Shown piece after piece: positions 46,857 to 54,400 of a DNA stretch of 64,000 nt. Made by a program: the position numbers and the translations under genes. Each line of letters opens with the position of its first letter. The first letter of the stretch is position 1. The notes below the pieces were generated by a model that was given only the letters and a program-made list of their open reading frames with translations, was not told the origin of the DNA and did no database searches. The DNA is taken from the NCBI GenBank assembly GCA_028683385.1, contig JAQUIJ010000004.1, positions 337,416 to 401,415 on the forward strand, given 5' to 3'. The DNA is from Prolixibacteraceae bacterium. Its GTDB lineage: Bacteria; Bacteroidota; Bacteroidia; Bacteroidales; Prolixibacteraceae.

Positions 46857-47555
46857 TTAAAAGAATATCCTGATGATGTAATAGAAACCCACGGTAATAA
46901 AGAGTACGGCAATCACTCGGCGAAACCAAATTTCGAAATTCCTCATTTTGTTATAAACTCCACCAATTGAACCAATCGAAAATGCCAGTATCCATGCAAA
47001 AATGATTACCGGAATGCCGGTAGCCAGAGCAAAAACCAATGGTAGATATAGTCCTGATGCGCTTGCAACGGTCATTGGAACAAGCATTCCAAAATACAGA
47101 ACGCCGCTGTAAGGGCAGAATGCGAGTGCGAAAATCATCCCGAGCAAAATGGCATCAAAATAACCCCATTTGGTTTTTGTTTCCATTTTAGAGGTCAAAC
47201 TGCTCATTCCCGGAAACTTGATTTTAATTACATCGAGCATAAATAAACCGATGATAATCAGTAACGGACCAACAATCTTTTCACCATAAAGCTGAAAAAA
47301 GCCTGAAAATTTAAACTGATCGGCACCAAAAAAAATGATAAGAGCAATGGCGGTATACGAAATTGCCCGACCAAGTGTATAAAGCAATCCGTTAACGAAA
47401 ACACGGTTGCGGTTTTCGATGTCCTTGCTGATAAAACCTACCGCCGTGATGTTGGTGGCTAGCGGACATGGACTGATTGCAGTCATTAATCCCAGCACCA
47501 GTGCTGATAGCCATGGTACGGTGCTGTTTTCCAAAATATTGGTCAGGAATTCCAT
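46857..47555 (-). CDS. ArsG-like/CcdA-superfamily membrane transporter
   Basis: A 232-residue inner-membrane protein with six helices. It has the CcdA-type motif AISPCPLATNITAVGFIS near residue 25 and a second LAFCPYSGVLYFGML near 145; both carry the Cys-Pro pair. I recognise the subfamily annotated as ArsG, implicated with ArsE/ArsF in efflux or reduction of aromatic arsenicals in Shewanella. It directly follows the ArsF-like gene with 3 bases between. CcdA-type thiol transfer across the membrane is the alternative role, and the partner's CxxC motif fits either. Confidence 0.8.
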   Translation of the reverse strand: MEFLTNILENSTVPWLSALVLGLMTAISPCPLATNITAVGFISKDIENRNRVFVNGLLYTLGRAISYTAIALIIFFGADQFKFSGFFQLYGEKIVGPLLIIIGLFMLDVIKIKFPGMSSLTSKMETKTKWGYFDAILLGMIFALAFCPYSGVLYFGMLVPMTVASASGLYLPLVFALATGIPVIIFAWILAFSIGSIGGVYNKMRNFEIWFRRVIAVLFITVGFYYIIRIFF

Positions 47556-47558
47556 CGT

Positions 47559-47966
47559 TTATAAATCTAATAATGGGTCAACTTTTGCTTTGATGATTGA
47601 TTTTAATTTTGCTGGTTTGGTTACGGCATACAAAAAACCTTCGTTGGTCAGGTTTATTTTCTGATCACCTTTCACAATCAACAGCGTTTGTCCAGAAACT
47701 TGCAATTTCTCAGCAATCGGTTTGGTGGCATCATCTTCCAGATTTAAGGCTTTAAAAGTAACCTGATCTCCATAAAGGCTTTCCAAATCAGCCTTTGCTT
47801 CAGCTTCAACAGTTTTACATGTTGTACAGCGCGCAGTGTTATGAAAATAATAGGCTTCGACCTGATTATCTGTAGCTGCTTTTTCTTTTTTCTCCGTTTG
47901 AGCGTTGCATATCAAGCTGCTCATTAATAGCACGATTGAAATACTTATTCGTTGAATCCTTTTCAT
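47559..47966 (-). CDS. ArsF-like exported CxxC protein
   Basis: A 135-residue product with a signal peptide (ISISIVLLMSSLICNAQ) and a thioredoxin-like domain with ARCTTCKTVEAEAK near residue 50. It resembles the small family named ArsF (nitrophenyl-compound nitroreductase subunit-like). Lacks a long catalytic domain, so it is best seen as a periplasmic thiol relay for the adjacent ArsG/CcdA-like membrane protein. Part of the leftward arsR-thioredoxin-arsF-arsG unit. The naming rests on remembered family similarity, not on a search. Confidence 0.75.
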   Translation of the reverse strand: MKRIQRISISIVLLMSSLICNAQTEKKEKAATDNQVEAYYFHNTARCTTCKTVEAEAKADLESLYGDQVTFKALNLEDDATKPIAEKLQVSGQTLLIVKGDQKINLTNEGFLYAVTKPAKLKSIIKAKVDPLLDL

Positions 47967-48058
47967 AGTTATATTGAGTTTTAGTATTTAAAATGTATTG
48001 ATTTGAAGCTGATAAAAGCCTGGTATTTGCATTTTCAAATCTTCATATTGTCACATTT

Positions 48059-48298
48059 TCAAATGGTTTTGGTTAAAACTTGCTTGATTTCGTCAGAAGA
48101 AGGCACGCGACCTTTGATTTCTACCTTTCCGTTTACAACAAGGGCCGGAGTGGTCATGACACCGTATTTCATGATTTCCACAATATCTTCCACCTTGGTG
48201 ACAGAAGCATCAATGCCATTTTGTTCAACAACGTCGCGGGTCAATCGTTCAAGTGTTTTGCATTTGGGGCAGCCAGTGCCTAAGATTTTAATTTCCAT
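48059..48298 (-). CDS. Small thioredoxin-family redox protein
   Basis: A 79-residue cytosolic protein, MEIKILGTGCPKCKTLERL, with the CxxC near residue 10 and a VMTTPALVVNGKVEIKG strand region near 45-60. This is the compact thioredoxin-fold family (TIGR00412-like) often placed beside ArsR regulators and permeases. The start at 48298 is chosen because a longer frame overlaps the arsR gene end. Second gene of the leftward operon. Confidence 0.88.
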   Translation of the reverse strand: MEIKILGTGCPKCKTLERLTRDVVEQNGIDASVTKVEDIVEIMKYGVMTTPALVVNGKVEIKGRVPSSDEIKQVLTKTI

Positions 48299-48312
48299 GA
48301 TTTTATTTGTTT

Positions 48313-48639
48313 TTATTGACATTTCGGTATTGGTTCTTCACTGTCCATTTTCAGAAATTTCCGGAATAAATCCTGAGCTTCTTTCCAGTTTTCACGGTTC
48401 AGGCAATACTTAACTCGTGGGGCTTCAATTTCACCCTGAATAAGTCCGGCATCTTTCAATTCTTTCAGGTGTTGTGAAAGGGTTGATTTTACTATCGGAA
48501 GATCTTCGGTTAGATCGCCACTGTAGCAACATGATTGTTTTGAAAGCAATTCAAGTACATACATCCGGATGGGATGTCCCATTGCTTTGGCATAGCGGGC
48601 GGCCTTTTGCTGTTCTTCTGTGATTATTTCTTTCTGCAT
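48313..48639 (-). CDS. arsR: ArsR/SmtB-family repressor
   Basis: A 108-residue winged-helix regulator. It has the family core AMGHPIRMYVLELLSKQSCCYSGDL, the recognition helix region VKSTLSQHLKELKDAGLI and the wing IEAPRVKYCLNRENW. Cys37-Cys38 sit where classical ArsR has its helix-3 metalloid cysteines, and a further Cys lies in the wing and one at the C-terminus; binding of As(III), Sb(III) or another thiophile is plausible. First gene of its operon with a palindromic operator 8 bases upstream of its start. Confidence 0.92.
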   Translation of the reverse strand: MQKEIITEEQQKAARYAKAMGHPIRMYVLELLSKQSCCYSGDLTEDLPIVKSTLSQHLKELKDAGLIQGEIEAPRVKYCLNRENWKEAQDLFRKFLKMDSEEPIPKCQ

Positions 48640-48647
48640 TGTTCGTA

Positions 48648-48665
48648 GTTCGTAAAATTACGAAC
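48648..48665. promoter_or_regulatory. Predicted ArsR operator, site 1
   Basis: GTTCGTAAAATTACGAAC: perfect eight-base arms around AA, just upstream of the arsR start. Another GTTCGTA directly abuts it toward the gene, giving a tandem half-site. The position is suited to autorepression. Confidence 0.82.
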
Positions 48666-48901
48666 AAAGTAAAGCTTATTATTTCAATTGAGCAATTATT
48701 GAGTGAGAAAAAAGAAAGAGATGGATCGTCCGATTAATTCCGAAGGCTTATAACACCGATGTTTTATTTAAATTATTAGATGGAAAATACAATGTGTTAA
48801 AACGATACAACAGAATCTGTTCGGAAGAGAAACACATAAAATTCTCATTATACAACTAAAACTATATTTTTAGAAATCTGTTGAGTCCGAGTTTATAATA
48901 A

Positions 48902-48932
48902 TTGAAATTCTTTAGAATTAATATTACATTTG
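48902..48932 (+). promoter_or_regulatory. Bacteroidota-type promoter before the UDP-sugar gene
   Basis: TTG at 48902-48904, 20-base spacer, TACATTTG at 48925-48932. Both boxes and the spacing fit the TTG/TAnnTTTG consensus. Transcription would begin about 75-80 bases before the uxs start. The remaining 48666-48901 stretch shows nothing I can name. Confidence 0.6.
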
Positions 48933-49016
48933 ATAAATGCTTGCTATTATGAAAGCCACTTAAGCTTTAATTATCGTCAGACGTTAAGGCCATAAACCAG
49001 ATATAATCTCAAAATA

Positions 49017-49958
49017 ATGAATCGAATATTAGTAACCGGTGGTGCGGGTTTTGTCGGGTCGCACCTTTGCGAAAGATTACTGAATGAAGGAAATGAAGTG
49101 GTATGCATGGACAACTACTTTACTGGTAAAAAGCAAAAAATAGTTCATCTAATTGATAATCCCTATTTCGAACTTATCAGGCATGATGTTACAATGCCTT
49201 ATTTTATTGAGGTTGATCAAATTTATAACCTGGCATGCCCCGCATCTCCTGTTCATTACCAATACAACCCCATAAAAACAATTAAAACCTCTGTGATGGG
49301 GGCTATTAATATGCTTGGTTTGGCAAAACGAATCAGAGCAAAAATTTTGCAGGCTTCAACGAGCGAGGTTTATGGCGATCCCGTCATTCATCCGCAAACC
49401 GAAGATTATTGGGGTCATGTCAATCCAATTGGAATCAGATCGTGCTATGATGAAGGTAAACGTTGCGCCGAATCGTTGTTTGTTAATTATAATGCACAAA
49501 ATAATGTGCGGATTAAAATAATCCGGATTTTCAATACATACGGACCTAAAATGGAGCCTGATGATGGACGCGTTGTTTCAAACTTTATCGTGCAGGCGCT
49601 ACAAAATCAGGATATTACAATTTTTGGTGACGGAAATCAGACCCGTAGTTTTCAGTATGTTTCTGATTTGATTGAGGGTATGATTCGTATGATGGCAACC
49701 GGCGATGATTTTACCGGACCGGTAAACATTGGCAACCCGGGCGAATTCACGATGCTGGAGCTGGCACAAAATATCATAGAACTTACCGGATCAAAATCAA
49801 AACTGGTATTCCTGCCGTTACCTAAGGACGATCCAACTCAGCGACAACCCGATATTTCTTTGGCCAGAGAAAAACTTGATGGTTGGGAACCTAAAGTTTC
49901 ATTGCGCGAAGGATTAATGAAAACCATCGAATATTTTGATCAGTTATTGGCTGAATAA
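49017..49958 (+). CDS. uxs: UDP-glucuronate decarboxylase
   Basis: Makes UDP-xylose from UDP-glucuronate, for surface glycan synthesis. The 313-residue extended short-chain dehydrogenase has the NAD motif [30 protein letters not shown] near 35, [13 protein letters not shown] near 70, [14 protein letters not shown] near 112 and the catalytic YDEGKR near 143. The segment and length match bacterial UXS. Alternatives are other nucleotide-sugar epimerases, but the HYQYNPIKT and YDEGKR motifs are diagnostic. It stands alone, without other glycan genes. Confidence 0.9.
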   Translation: MNRILVTGGAGFVGSHLCERLLNEGNEVVCMDNYFTGKKQKIVHLIDNPYFELIRHDVTMPYFIEVDQIYNLACPASPVHYQYNPIKTIKTSVMGAINMLGLAKRIRAKILQASTSEVYGDPVIHPQTEDYWGHVNPIGIRSCYDEGKRCAESLFVNYNAQNNVRIKIIRIFNTYGPKMEPDDGRVVSNFIVQALQNQDITIFGDGNQTRSFQYVSDLIEGMIRMMATGDDFTGPVNIGNPGEFTMLELAQNIIELTGSKSKLVFLPLPKDDPTQRQPDISLAREKLDGWEPKVSLREGLMKTIEYFDQLLAE

Positions 49959-50120
49959 TTATGAAAAAATGAATTATTTACCGATACAGAAAATACAAAT
50001 AGCTTATAATCAATATTATAATGTTTTAGAGATACAAATAAGGTACAAATAATTCAAAATTTCTATATTATTGCCAATATGTGTCGTTTTGCAAATTAGG
50101 CTGTACCTGATACGTGTCAA

Positions 50121-51431
50121 TTATTTCAATGCAATGAGTGTTTTTGTAATTGAATCTCTTAAGTTTTGTGCAACTTTTACTTCTTCGGCATATTGTTGCC
50201 AATTACTTACTACTAATTTTATTTCATCAATAATCTTTTTACCCTTTTTGATATTATTAGCTGAGGCAATGGTCATCAAGTCGGCTTTCGTTATGTCCTT
50301 GTGTTTCCCATTTATGCTGAGAGTATGCTGACTTACCCAAATATTATTGGGATCATAGGAATAGCAGACGTCGTAAGCGGGAGACAATTCCCATTTGCCT
50401 TCTTTTTTAAGCCTGAAAGAAAAATTTTTGGTGTGGTCATCATAGTTTGTTGCCATGACATTAAACACCATCCTGCGGAACATTTGTTCGGCTTCCGGAT
50501 AAGTTAGTTTCAGTATGCGCATGGTTTGAAAAAGTTGCTCGTAACTGTATCCATACAAATTATTGTAGTCAAAGTGCTGAATACCACAAAAAGTTTGAAT
50601 GTGATGTTTGGTATCATGACCCTCACGGTCAAAACGTTTGGTCATAAAATGTGCACGTCCGTTATCTTCCTCCAATAAATGACAATCCATCATGTTGATG
50701 CCGCAATCTTTTGCCATTAAATGGTAAGCATATTCCACTCTTCCAAAGCCTTTGCTTTCTCCAAATTGTGCGTCATGAACTCCATCCAGTTTAATCAACC
50801 AATGCTCAAAACCTTTGGGCGCTTTGGCTTGTCCGGATTTCACTTCGCCAGTTTTGCTGTTATAGGCTATCACCGCTTTGGCTCGGGCACCTCCAGCCGA
50901 AGTTCCAATTTTCAGGATTTCACTCATGGCCTTCTGCTCATCTTGTTTCAGATTGGTTTCAAAGCTTACTCGTTGATCAAGCATCCGTTGCGCCGTTTCA
51001 ACTAAACTTTTTATTTCAATGGATAAGGCTTGTTTGCCAGCTTTAAACAGTGCCAGTTCAAACTCTAAAGCACCCATTCCCCTTGTCCCAATAAAACACA
51101 ACTGTTCTACCGGATTCATACTATCTGCCGGACGACCATGTTGAGCTAACCAGATATTGATTAACTGATTACCATACTTATCGGGTAATGCATCAGCCAA
51201 CAAACCTGGCAATCCTTTAAATGTATCTATATTTTCACCCCGGGTTGGACGCAGTTCGGGAAAAGAATAAATTCTAGACCCATTTTTTAATGGCATTTTA
51301 ATTGGAGAAATGTCCCAACCTTTTGAAAGAAATTTGGTGTCGTACTGAAAACTGGCCAATCGTTTATCAGAGTCCCAACGGACAGCACCAACTAATTCTT
51401 CCCAAATTTTTACCTCGGCAAAATCTACCAT
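50121..51431 (-). CDS. hipA: HipA-family toxin kinase
   Basis: A 436-residue kinase of the HipA family (E. coli HipA phosphorylates glutamyl-tRNA synthetase). It has the N-terminal domain (VKIWEELVGAVRWD), FKGLPGLLADALPDKYGN near 70, the P-loop-like GTSAGGARAKAVIAYN near 175, the FGRVEYAYHLMAKDCGI helix near 225, MTKRFDREGHDTKHHI near 258 with the activation region, NVMATNYDDHTKNFSF near 330 with the catalytic Asp/Asn, and LSPAYDVCYSYDP. All key parts are present, so it should be active. It overlaps the antitoxin gene by seven bases. Confidence 0.92.
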   Translation of the reverse strand: MVDFAEVKIWEELVGAVRWDSDKRLASFQYDTKFLSKGWDISPIKMPLKNGSRIYSFPELRPTRGENIDTFKGLPGLLADALPDKYGNQLINIWLAQHGRPADSMNPVEQLCFIGTRGMGALEFELALFKAGKQALSIEIKSLVETAQRMLDQRVSFETNLKQDEQKAMSEILKIGTSAGGARAKAVIAYNSKTGEVKSGQAKAPKGFEHWLIKLDGVHDAQFGESKGFGRVEYAYHLMAKDCGINMMDCHLLEEDNGRAHFMTKRFDREGHDTKHHIQTFCGIQHFDYNNLYGYSYEQLFQTMRILKLTYPEAEQMFRRMVFNVMATNYDDHTKNFSFRLKKEGKWELSPAYDVCYSYDPNNIWVSQHTLSINGKHKDITKADLMTIASANNIKKGKKIIDEIKLVVSNWQQYAEEVKVAQNLRDSITKTLIALK

Positions 51432-51778
51432 ACTGTATCTTCATTTGTGTTTTCAACTTCATTTTGATTTCTTGCCCTTTGCCTTTTGTTCTTTTGCAAC
51501 TTCGCATACTCAATGGGACTTATTTCATTGCTTATTTTAAAAATATCCATAACATACAACAATTCGAGTACTCGCAAAACCTGGATTAAACTACTCAAAG
51601 TTACTTTTTCTCCTCTCTCCAACAAACTCAAGGTGGAGCGGCTTACACCCGCAGCAACAGACACTTCATTCTGCGTTTTATTTTGATTCAAACGATGGTG
51701 TTTTATGAAATTTCCAATGGTTGCACCTAGTGCTTTATCGCTCATGGAGACCCAGTCGTTGTATGAATTGTCATTCAT
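51425..51778 (-). CDS. hipB: HipB-like Xre antitoxin
   Basis: A 117-residue protein with a helix-turn-helix at about residues 22-80 (FIKHHRLNQNKTQNEVSVAAGVSRSTLSLLE with an RGEK wing). It is expected to bind DNA and neutralise HipA. It is longer than E. coli HipB (88 residues); the extra C-terminal tail is basic and polar. Start overlaps the first of several palindromes. Coupled to hipA by an overlap. Confidence 0.9.
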   Translation of the reverse strand: MNDNSYNDWVSMSDKALGATIGNFIKHHRLNQNKTQNEVSVAAGVSRSTLSLLERGEKVTLSSLIQVLRVLELLYVMDIFKISNEISPIEYAKLQKNKRQRARNQNEVENTNEDTVW

Positions 51779-51910
51779 AAAGTATATTTTAAGTCATTAA
51801 TGTATGAATTTTGATTCAAATATAAAAAATATTTGTTATTTATAAAATTTATGAATGATATTTCATTCATAAATTTTGTTTTATCGATATAATGAATGAT
51901 AAATCATTCA
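51762..51910. promoter_or_regulatory. Four TGAAT..ATTCA palindromes at the hipBA promoter
   Basis: TATGAATTGTCATTCATA (51762-51779, covers the hipB start codon), TGAATTTTGATTCA (51805-51818), TGAATGATATTTCATTCA (51852-51869; the outer arms extend the palindrome to 51844-51877) and TGAATGATAAATCATTCA (51893-51910). A minus-strand TATATTTG -7 box at 51817-51824 overlaps the second site. This fits cooperative HipB autorepression. Confidence 0.8.
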
Positions 51911-52204
51911 AAAATGATGATTGTTTAAATTCACCGAGTACTTGCATCGGATAAAATTAATCAGAAAAGCTGTTCCAGTGGAGTTGGGAAAGAGTGGGTG
52001 TGAGGTACGAAACACGCACTCGTGGGGTGCTGAAGCTGGTGAGGTGAACGGAATGAAATAGTGCATTGAGGTAGGAAGGGAACGGTTTAATGAGTGAAAC
52101 GAACCGGCTGCAAGCATATTGGCCCCTGCGCGAATGATCCTTTCTTTTACCTGAACCATTAAAGGGCGGTGTGGCTTTATGGCTTTTGTCTTTAGGGTGA
52201 CCAT
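51908..52204 (-). CDS. Doubtful 98-residue ORF
   Basis: Begins MVTLKTKAIKPHRPLMVQV and ends in LNNHHF. No recognised domain; composition (many Ser, Pro, His, Phe) is unlike its neighbours, and the G-rich opposite strand could instead encode a structured RNA or be a remnant. I cannot tell which. It overlaps the last hipBA palindrome by three bases. Confidence 0.2.
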   Translation of the reverse strand: MVTLKTKAIKPHRPLMVQVKERIIRAGANMLAAGSFHSLNRSLPTSMHYFIPFTSPASAPHECVFRTSHPLFPNSTGTAFLINFIRCKYSVNLNNHHF

Positions 52205-52476
52205 TTAACAGGAAATACCGTTGAAATAAGATGAATTTCTATCCCACGTTCAAGACTGGCCCGCGAGATAGTAAAATTATCCACTGTCATAAATGAGATT
52301 AATATCTCACATAAAATAATCTTATTAAATTTTGCTTTCGTTGTTTAAGATCTGGCTTGACTGAATTGAGAATATGACAGATATTTAATAATGATGCGAA
52401 AGGAGCGAAGCGGATTTTGCATCATCGGGCGGGAGCTACTCTCCGTGATGAGAAACTGTATTATTGTATTCTTCCT
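52205..52476. other. Intergenic stretch with one hairpin
   Basis: AT-rich, no gene seen. An inverted repeat at 52391-52425 (ATGATGC-G-AAA paired with TTT-T-GCATCAT) forms an 11-bp stem with a GGAGCGAAGCGGA loop. There is no T-run, so it is not a clear terminator for the HxlR gene. Confidence 0.5.
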
Positions 52477-52812
52477 TTATTTTGTCACTTCTTCAAAATG
52501 CACCAACGACCAATCAATCATCATGTTCAGTACCGGAAGAAGGCTTTTCCCGGTTTCAGTCAGCGAATATTCCACCCGCGGAGGGATTTCAGCATACGCC
52601 TCGCGAAGAATAAAATGATCGGCCTCCAGTTGTTTTAAGGTACTCGAGAGCATCTTCTGCGAAATGTCGGGAATGGCACCAAGCAATTCTTTGTAGCGCA
52701 TTTTTTCTTTTCCCTGCAGGTTTACCAGTATCAACAGCGACCATTTGTCGCTAAATCGACTCAACACATTCCGTATCGGACAAGTTGGGTAATGCAAATC
52801 CAATTCTCTCAT
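52477..52812 (-). CDS. HxlR-family transcriptional regulator
   Basis: A 111-residue winged-helix regulator. It opens MRELDLHYPTCPIRNVLSRF, then DKWSLLILVNLQGKEKMRYKEL and the recognition region ISQKMLSSTLKQLEADHF, with wing YAEIPPRVEYSLTETG. Cys11 is in the N-terminal position that in HypR, QorR and YodB senses quinones, aldehydes or disulfide stress. Divergent from the peptide/radical SAM island 226 bases away, so it is the natural candidate for its control; this is inference. Confidence 0.9.
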   Translation of the reverse strand: MRELDLHYPTCPIRNVLSRFSDKWSLLILVNLQGKEKMRYKELLGAIPDISQKMLSSTLKQLEADHFILREAYAEIPPRVEYSLTETGKSLLPVLNMMIDWSLVHFEEVTK

Positions 52813-52980
52813 ATTTTTTGCTTTGAAGTTTCTTCAAAAGTATAAATAATCTCTAAGAGAGAGTAACAGTCCATTTAAATTATTACCACCTAAAAAATGT
52901 TTATATAAATTAAAAATTTTTATCTACATAACACATTGATAATCTATAATTCTAACCTAATGGGTTCGTTGCACACCTGC

Positions 52981-53011
52981 TTGTCTGGGGTAGTACAACT
53001 TCATAAATTTG
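52981..53011 (+). promoter_or_regulatory. Promoter of the peptide/radical SAM island
   Basis: TTG at 52981-52983, 20-base spacer, TAAATTTG at 53004-53011, with the peptide start 28 bases on. The boxes and spacing equal those before the UDP-sugar gene. Confidence 0.65.
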
Positions 53012-53038
53012 ATCTGTAATCTTAAAAATCAACCAAAA

Positions 53039-53299
53039 ATGAACGGATTAAATTTATTAAGCGGTTGGGCAGGAATTAAAGAATATTTCGCCCCAAGAAG
53101 TGCTCAGGGTTATTTAAAATCAAATCAGTTATTACTCGCTTCAACAGGATGTGGTTCATCTTGTGGCTCAAATGAAGGCGATGCCAAACCGTCAGCATGC
53201 GGTGCTGGTGATGATCAACCAAAACCATCAGCTTGTGGTGCAGGCGACGATCCAAAACCATCTGCATGCGGATCGTCATGCGGTAGCGACGGCAAGTAA
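53039..53299 (+). CDS. Six-cysteine ACG-repeat peptide, probable RiPP precursor
   Basis: An 86-residue peptide. Residues 1-36 form a leader-like region without cysteine (MNGLNLLSGWAGIKEYF ...). The rest is a Gly/Ser/Asp/Pro-rich core with six Cys at 38, 42, 54, 66, 77 and 81. PSACGAGDD occurs twice and PSACGSSCGSD ends the peptide, so ACG recurs at a spacing of 11-12 residues, and CGSSCGS occurs at both ends of the core. The start at 53039 excludes ten upstream residues. I recall a family of ACGX-repeat peptides paired with radical SAM/SPASM enzymes, and this fits. It is 68 bases before such an enzyme. Confidence 0.82.
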   Translation: MNGLNLLSGWAGIKEYFAPRSAQGYLKSNQLLLASTGCGSSCGSNEGDAKPSACGAGDDQPKPSACGAGDDPKPSACGSSCGSDGK

Positions 53300-53306
53300 T
53301 CTGTAC

Positions 53307-53344
53307 AAATGTCCCGGTACGTTTTTCCGCGGCCGGGACATTTT
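53307..53344 (+). terminator. Attenuating hairpin between peptide and radical SAM gene
   Basis: AAATGTCCCGG pairs exactly with CCGGGACATTT across a 15-base loop, followed by another T. It would let many transcripts stop after the peptide and some continue into the enzyme, giving more precursor than maturase. Confidence 0.78.
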
Positions 53345-53367
53345 ACTTTAACTCAAAAGAAAATTTC

Positions 53368-54393
53368 ATGGAATATTTTGCATTTCAATGGCATATTACA
53401 GATAGCTGCGACCAGCGTTGCCTGCACTGTTACATCTTTTCAGAAAACAACCACTTCAAGCTCAAAGAAATGTCGTGGGACGAAATCGAATCGGTTTTAC
53501 AAAACTGTCAGGATATGTGCAGCAAGGCAAACCGTGTTCCTTATTTCTATATCACCGGCGGCGACCCGATTTTGCATAGCCGTTTCTGGGATTTGATGGA
53601 ACTTTTCAAGTCGAAAAAAATTGCGTTCTCGATACTTGGCAATCCATTTCACCTGAACGACGAAGTGTGCCGTCGGTTAAAGGATTGTGGTTGCGAGCGC
53701 TATCAGCTTTCAATCGACGGACTGCGCGAAACGCACGATGCCATCCGGATGCCCGGATCGTTTGACACCACGCTCGAAAAAATTAAATGCCTCCGGAATG
53801 CAGGTATTCGCTGCGCCATTATGACCACCGTTTCGGGAACAAACATTGCCGAAATGCCCGAAATTGTTGACCTGGTAGTGGAGCACAAAGCCGATATTTT
53901 TGCCTTCGCAAGGTACTGTCCGACAAGTACCGAAAAAAGCACACACATTTCGCCCGAACAATACCGCGACTTACTGGATGTTCTGTGGCAAAAATTTGAG
54001 TTTTACAAAGACAGTGGCACTAGTTTCAACCTGAAAGATCATCTCTGGACATTGTATCTCTACGAAAAAGGTTTGTTTACCATTCCTGAAAACCTGAATG
54101 AAGAAATTATTTACGACGGATGCAATTGCGCCAACTGTCACCTGACCATACTCCCAAAAGGCGAAGTGTATGCCTGCCGCCGGTTCGAGAGTAATATCGG
54201 GAATGTTTTCAACGAAAAGTTGTTCGATATTTTCACCGGGGAGCCGATGAATCAATTCCGCAATTACGAAAAATTCGAGAAATGTTCGAAATGCGAATTG
54301 AAACGGTTTTGCCGTGGATGCCCTGCGGTAACATACGGATATAGCGGTAATTTCTACGGAACCGATCCGCAATGCTGGAAACAGGTAAGTTGA
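53368..54393 (+). CDS. Radical SAM/SPASM peptide maturase
   Basis: A 341-residue cytosolic enzyme. The SAM cluster motif is TDSCDQRCLHCYIF (Cys14, 18, 21). The core follows with YFYITGGDPILHSRFWDLM near 60 and RYQLSIDGLRETHD near 110. A SPASM-type C-terminal region has CNCANCHLTILPKGEVYACRR near 250, KFEKCSKCELKRFCRGCPA near 305 and a final Cys near 338, enough for two auxiliary clusters. It is expected to modify the upstream Cys-rich peptide; the chemistry (thioether or other crosslink) cannot be told. No transporter or protease gene for the product is seen nearby. Confidence 0.88.
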   Translation: MEYFAFQWHITDSCDQRCLHCYIFSENNHFKLKEMSWDEIESVLQNCQDMCSKANRVPYFYITGGDPILHSRFWDLMELFKSKKIAFSILGNPFHLNDEVCRRLKDCGCERYQLSIDGLRETHDAIRMPGSFDTTLEKIKCLRNAGIRCAIMTTVSGTNIAEMPEIVDLVVEHKADIFAFARYCPTSTEKSTHISPEQYRDLLDVLWQKFEFYKDSGTSFNLKDHLWTLYLYEKGLFTIPENLNEEIIYDGCNCANCHLTILPKGEVYACRRFESNIGNVFNEKLFDIFTGEPMNQFRNYEKFEKCSKCELKRFCRGCPAVTYGYSGNFYGTDPQCWKQVS

Positions 54394-54400
54394 TTTGAAA

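Noticed and set aside
53009-53351. Overlapping frames in the ACG-peptide region
   Set aside because: They are low-complexity shadows of the peptide; only the frame with the leader, repeated ACG motif and promoter at proper distance is convincing.
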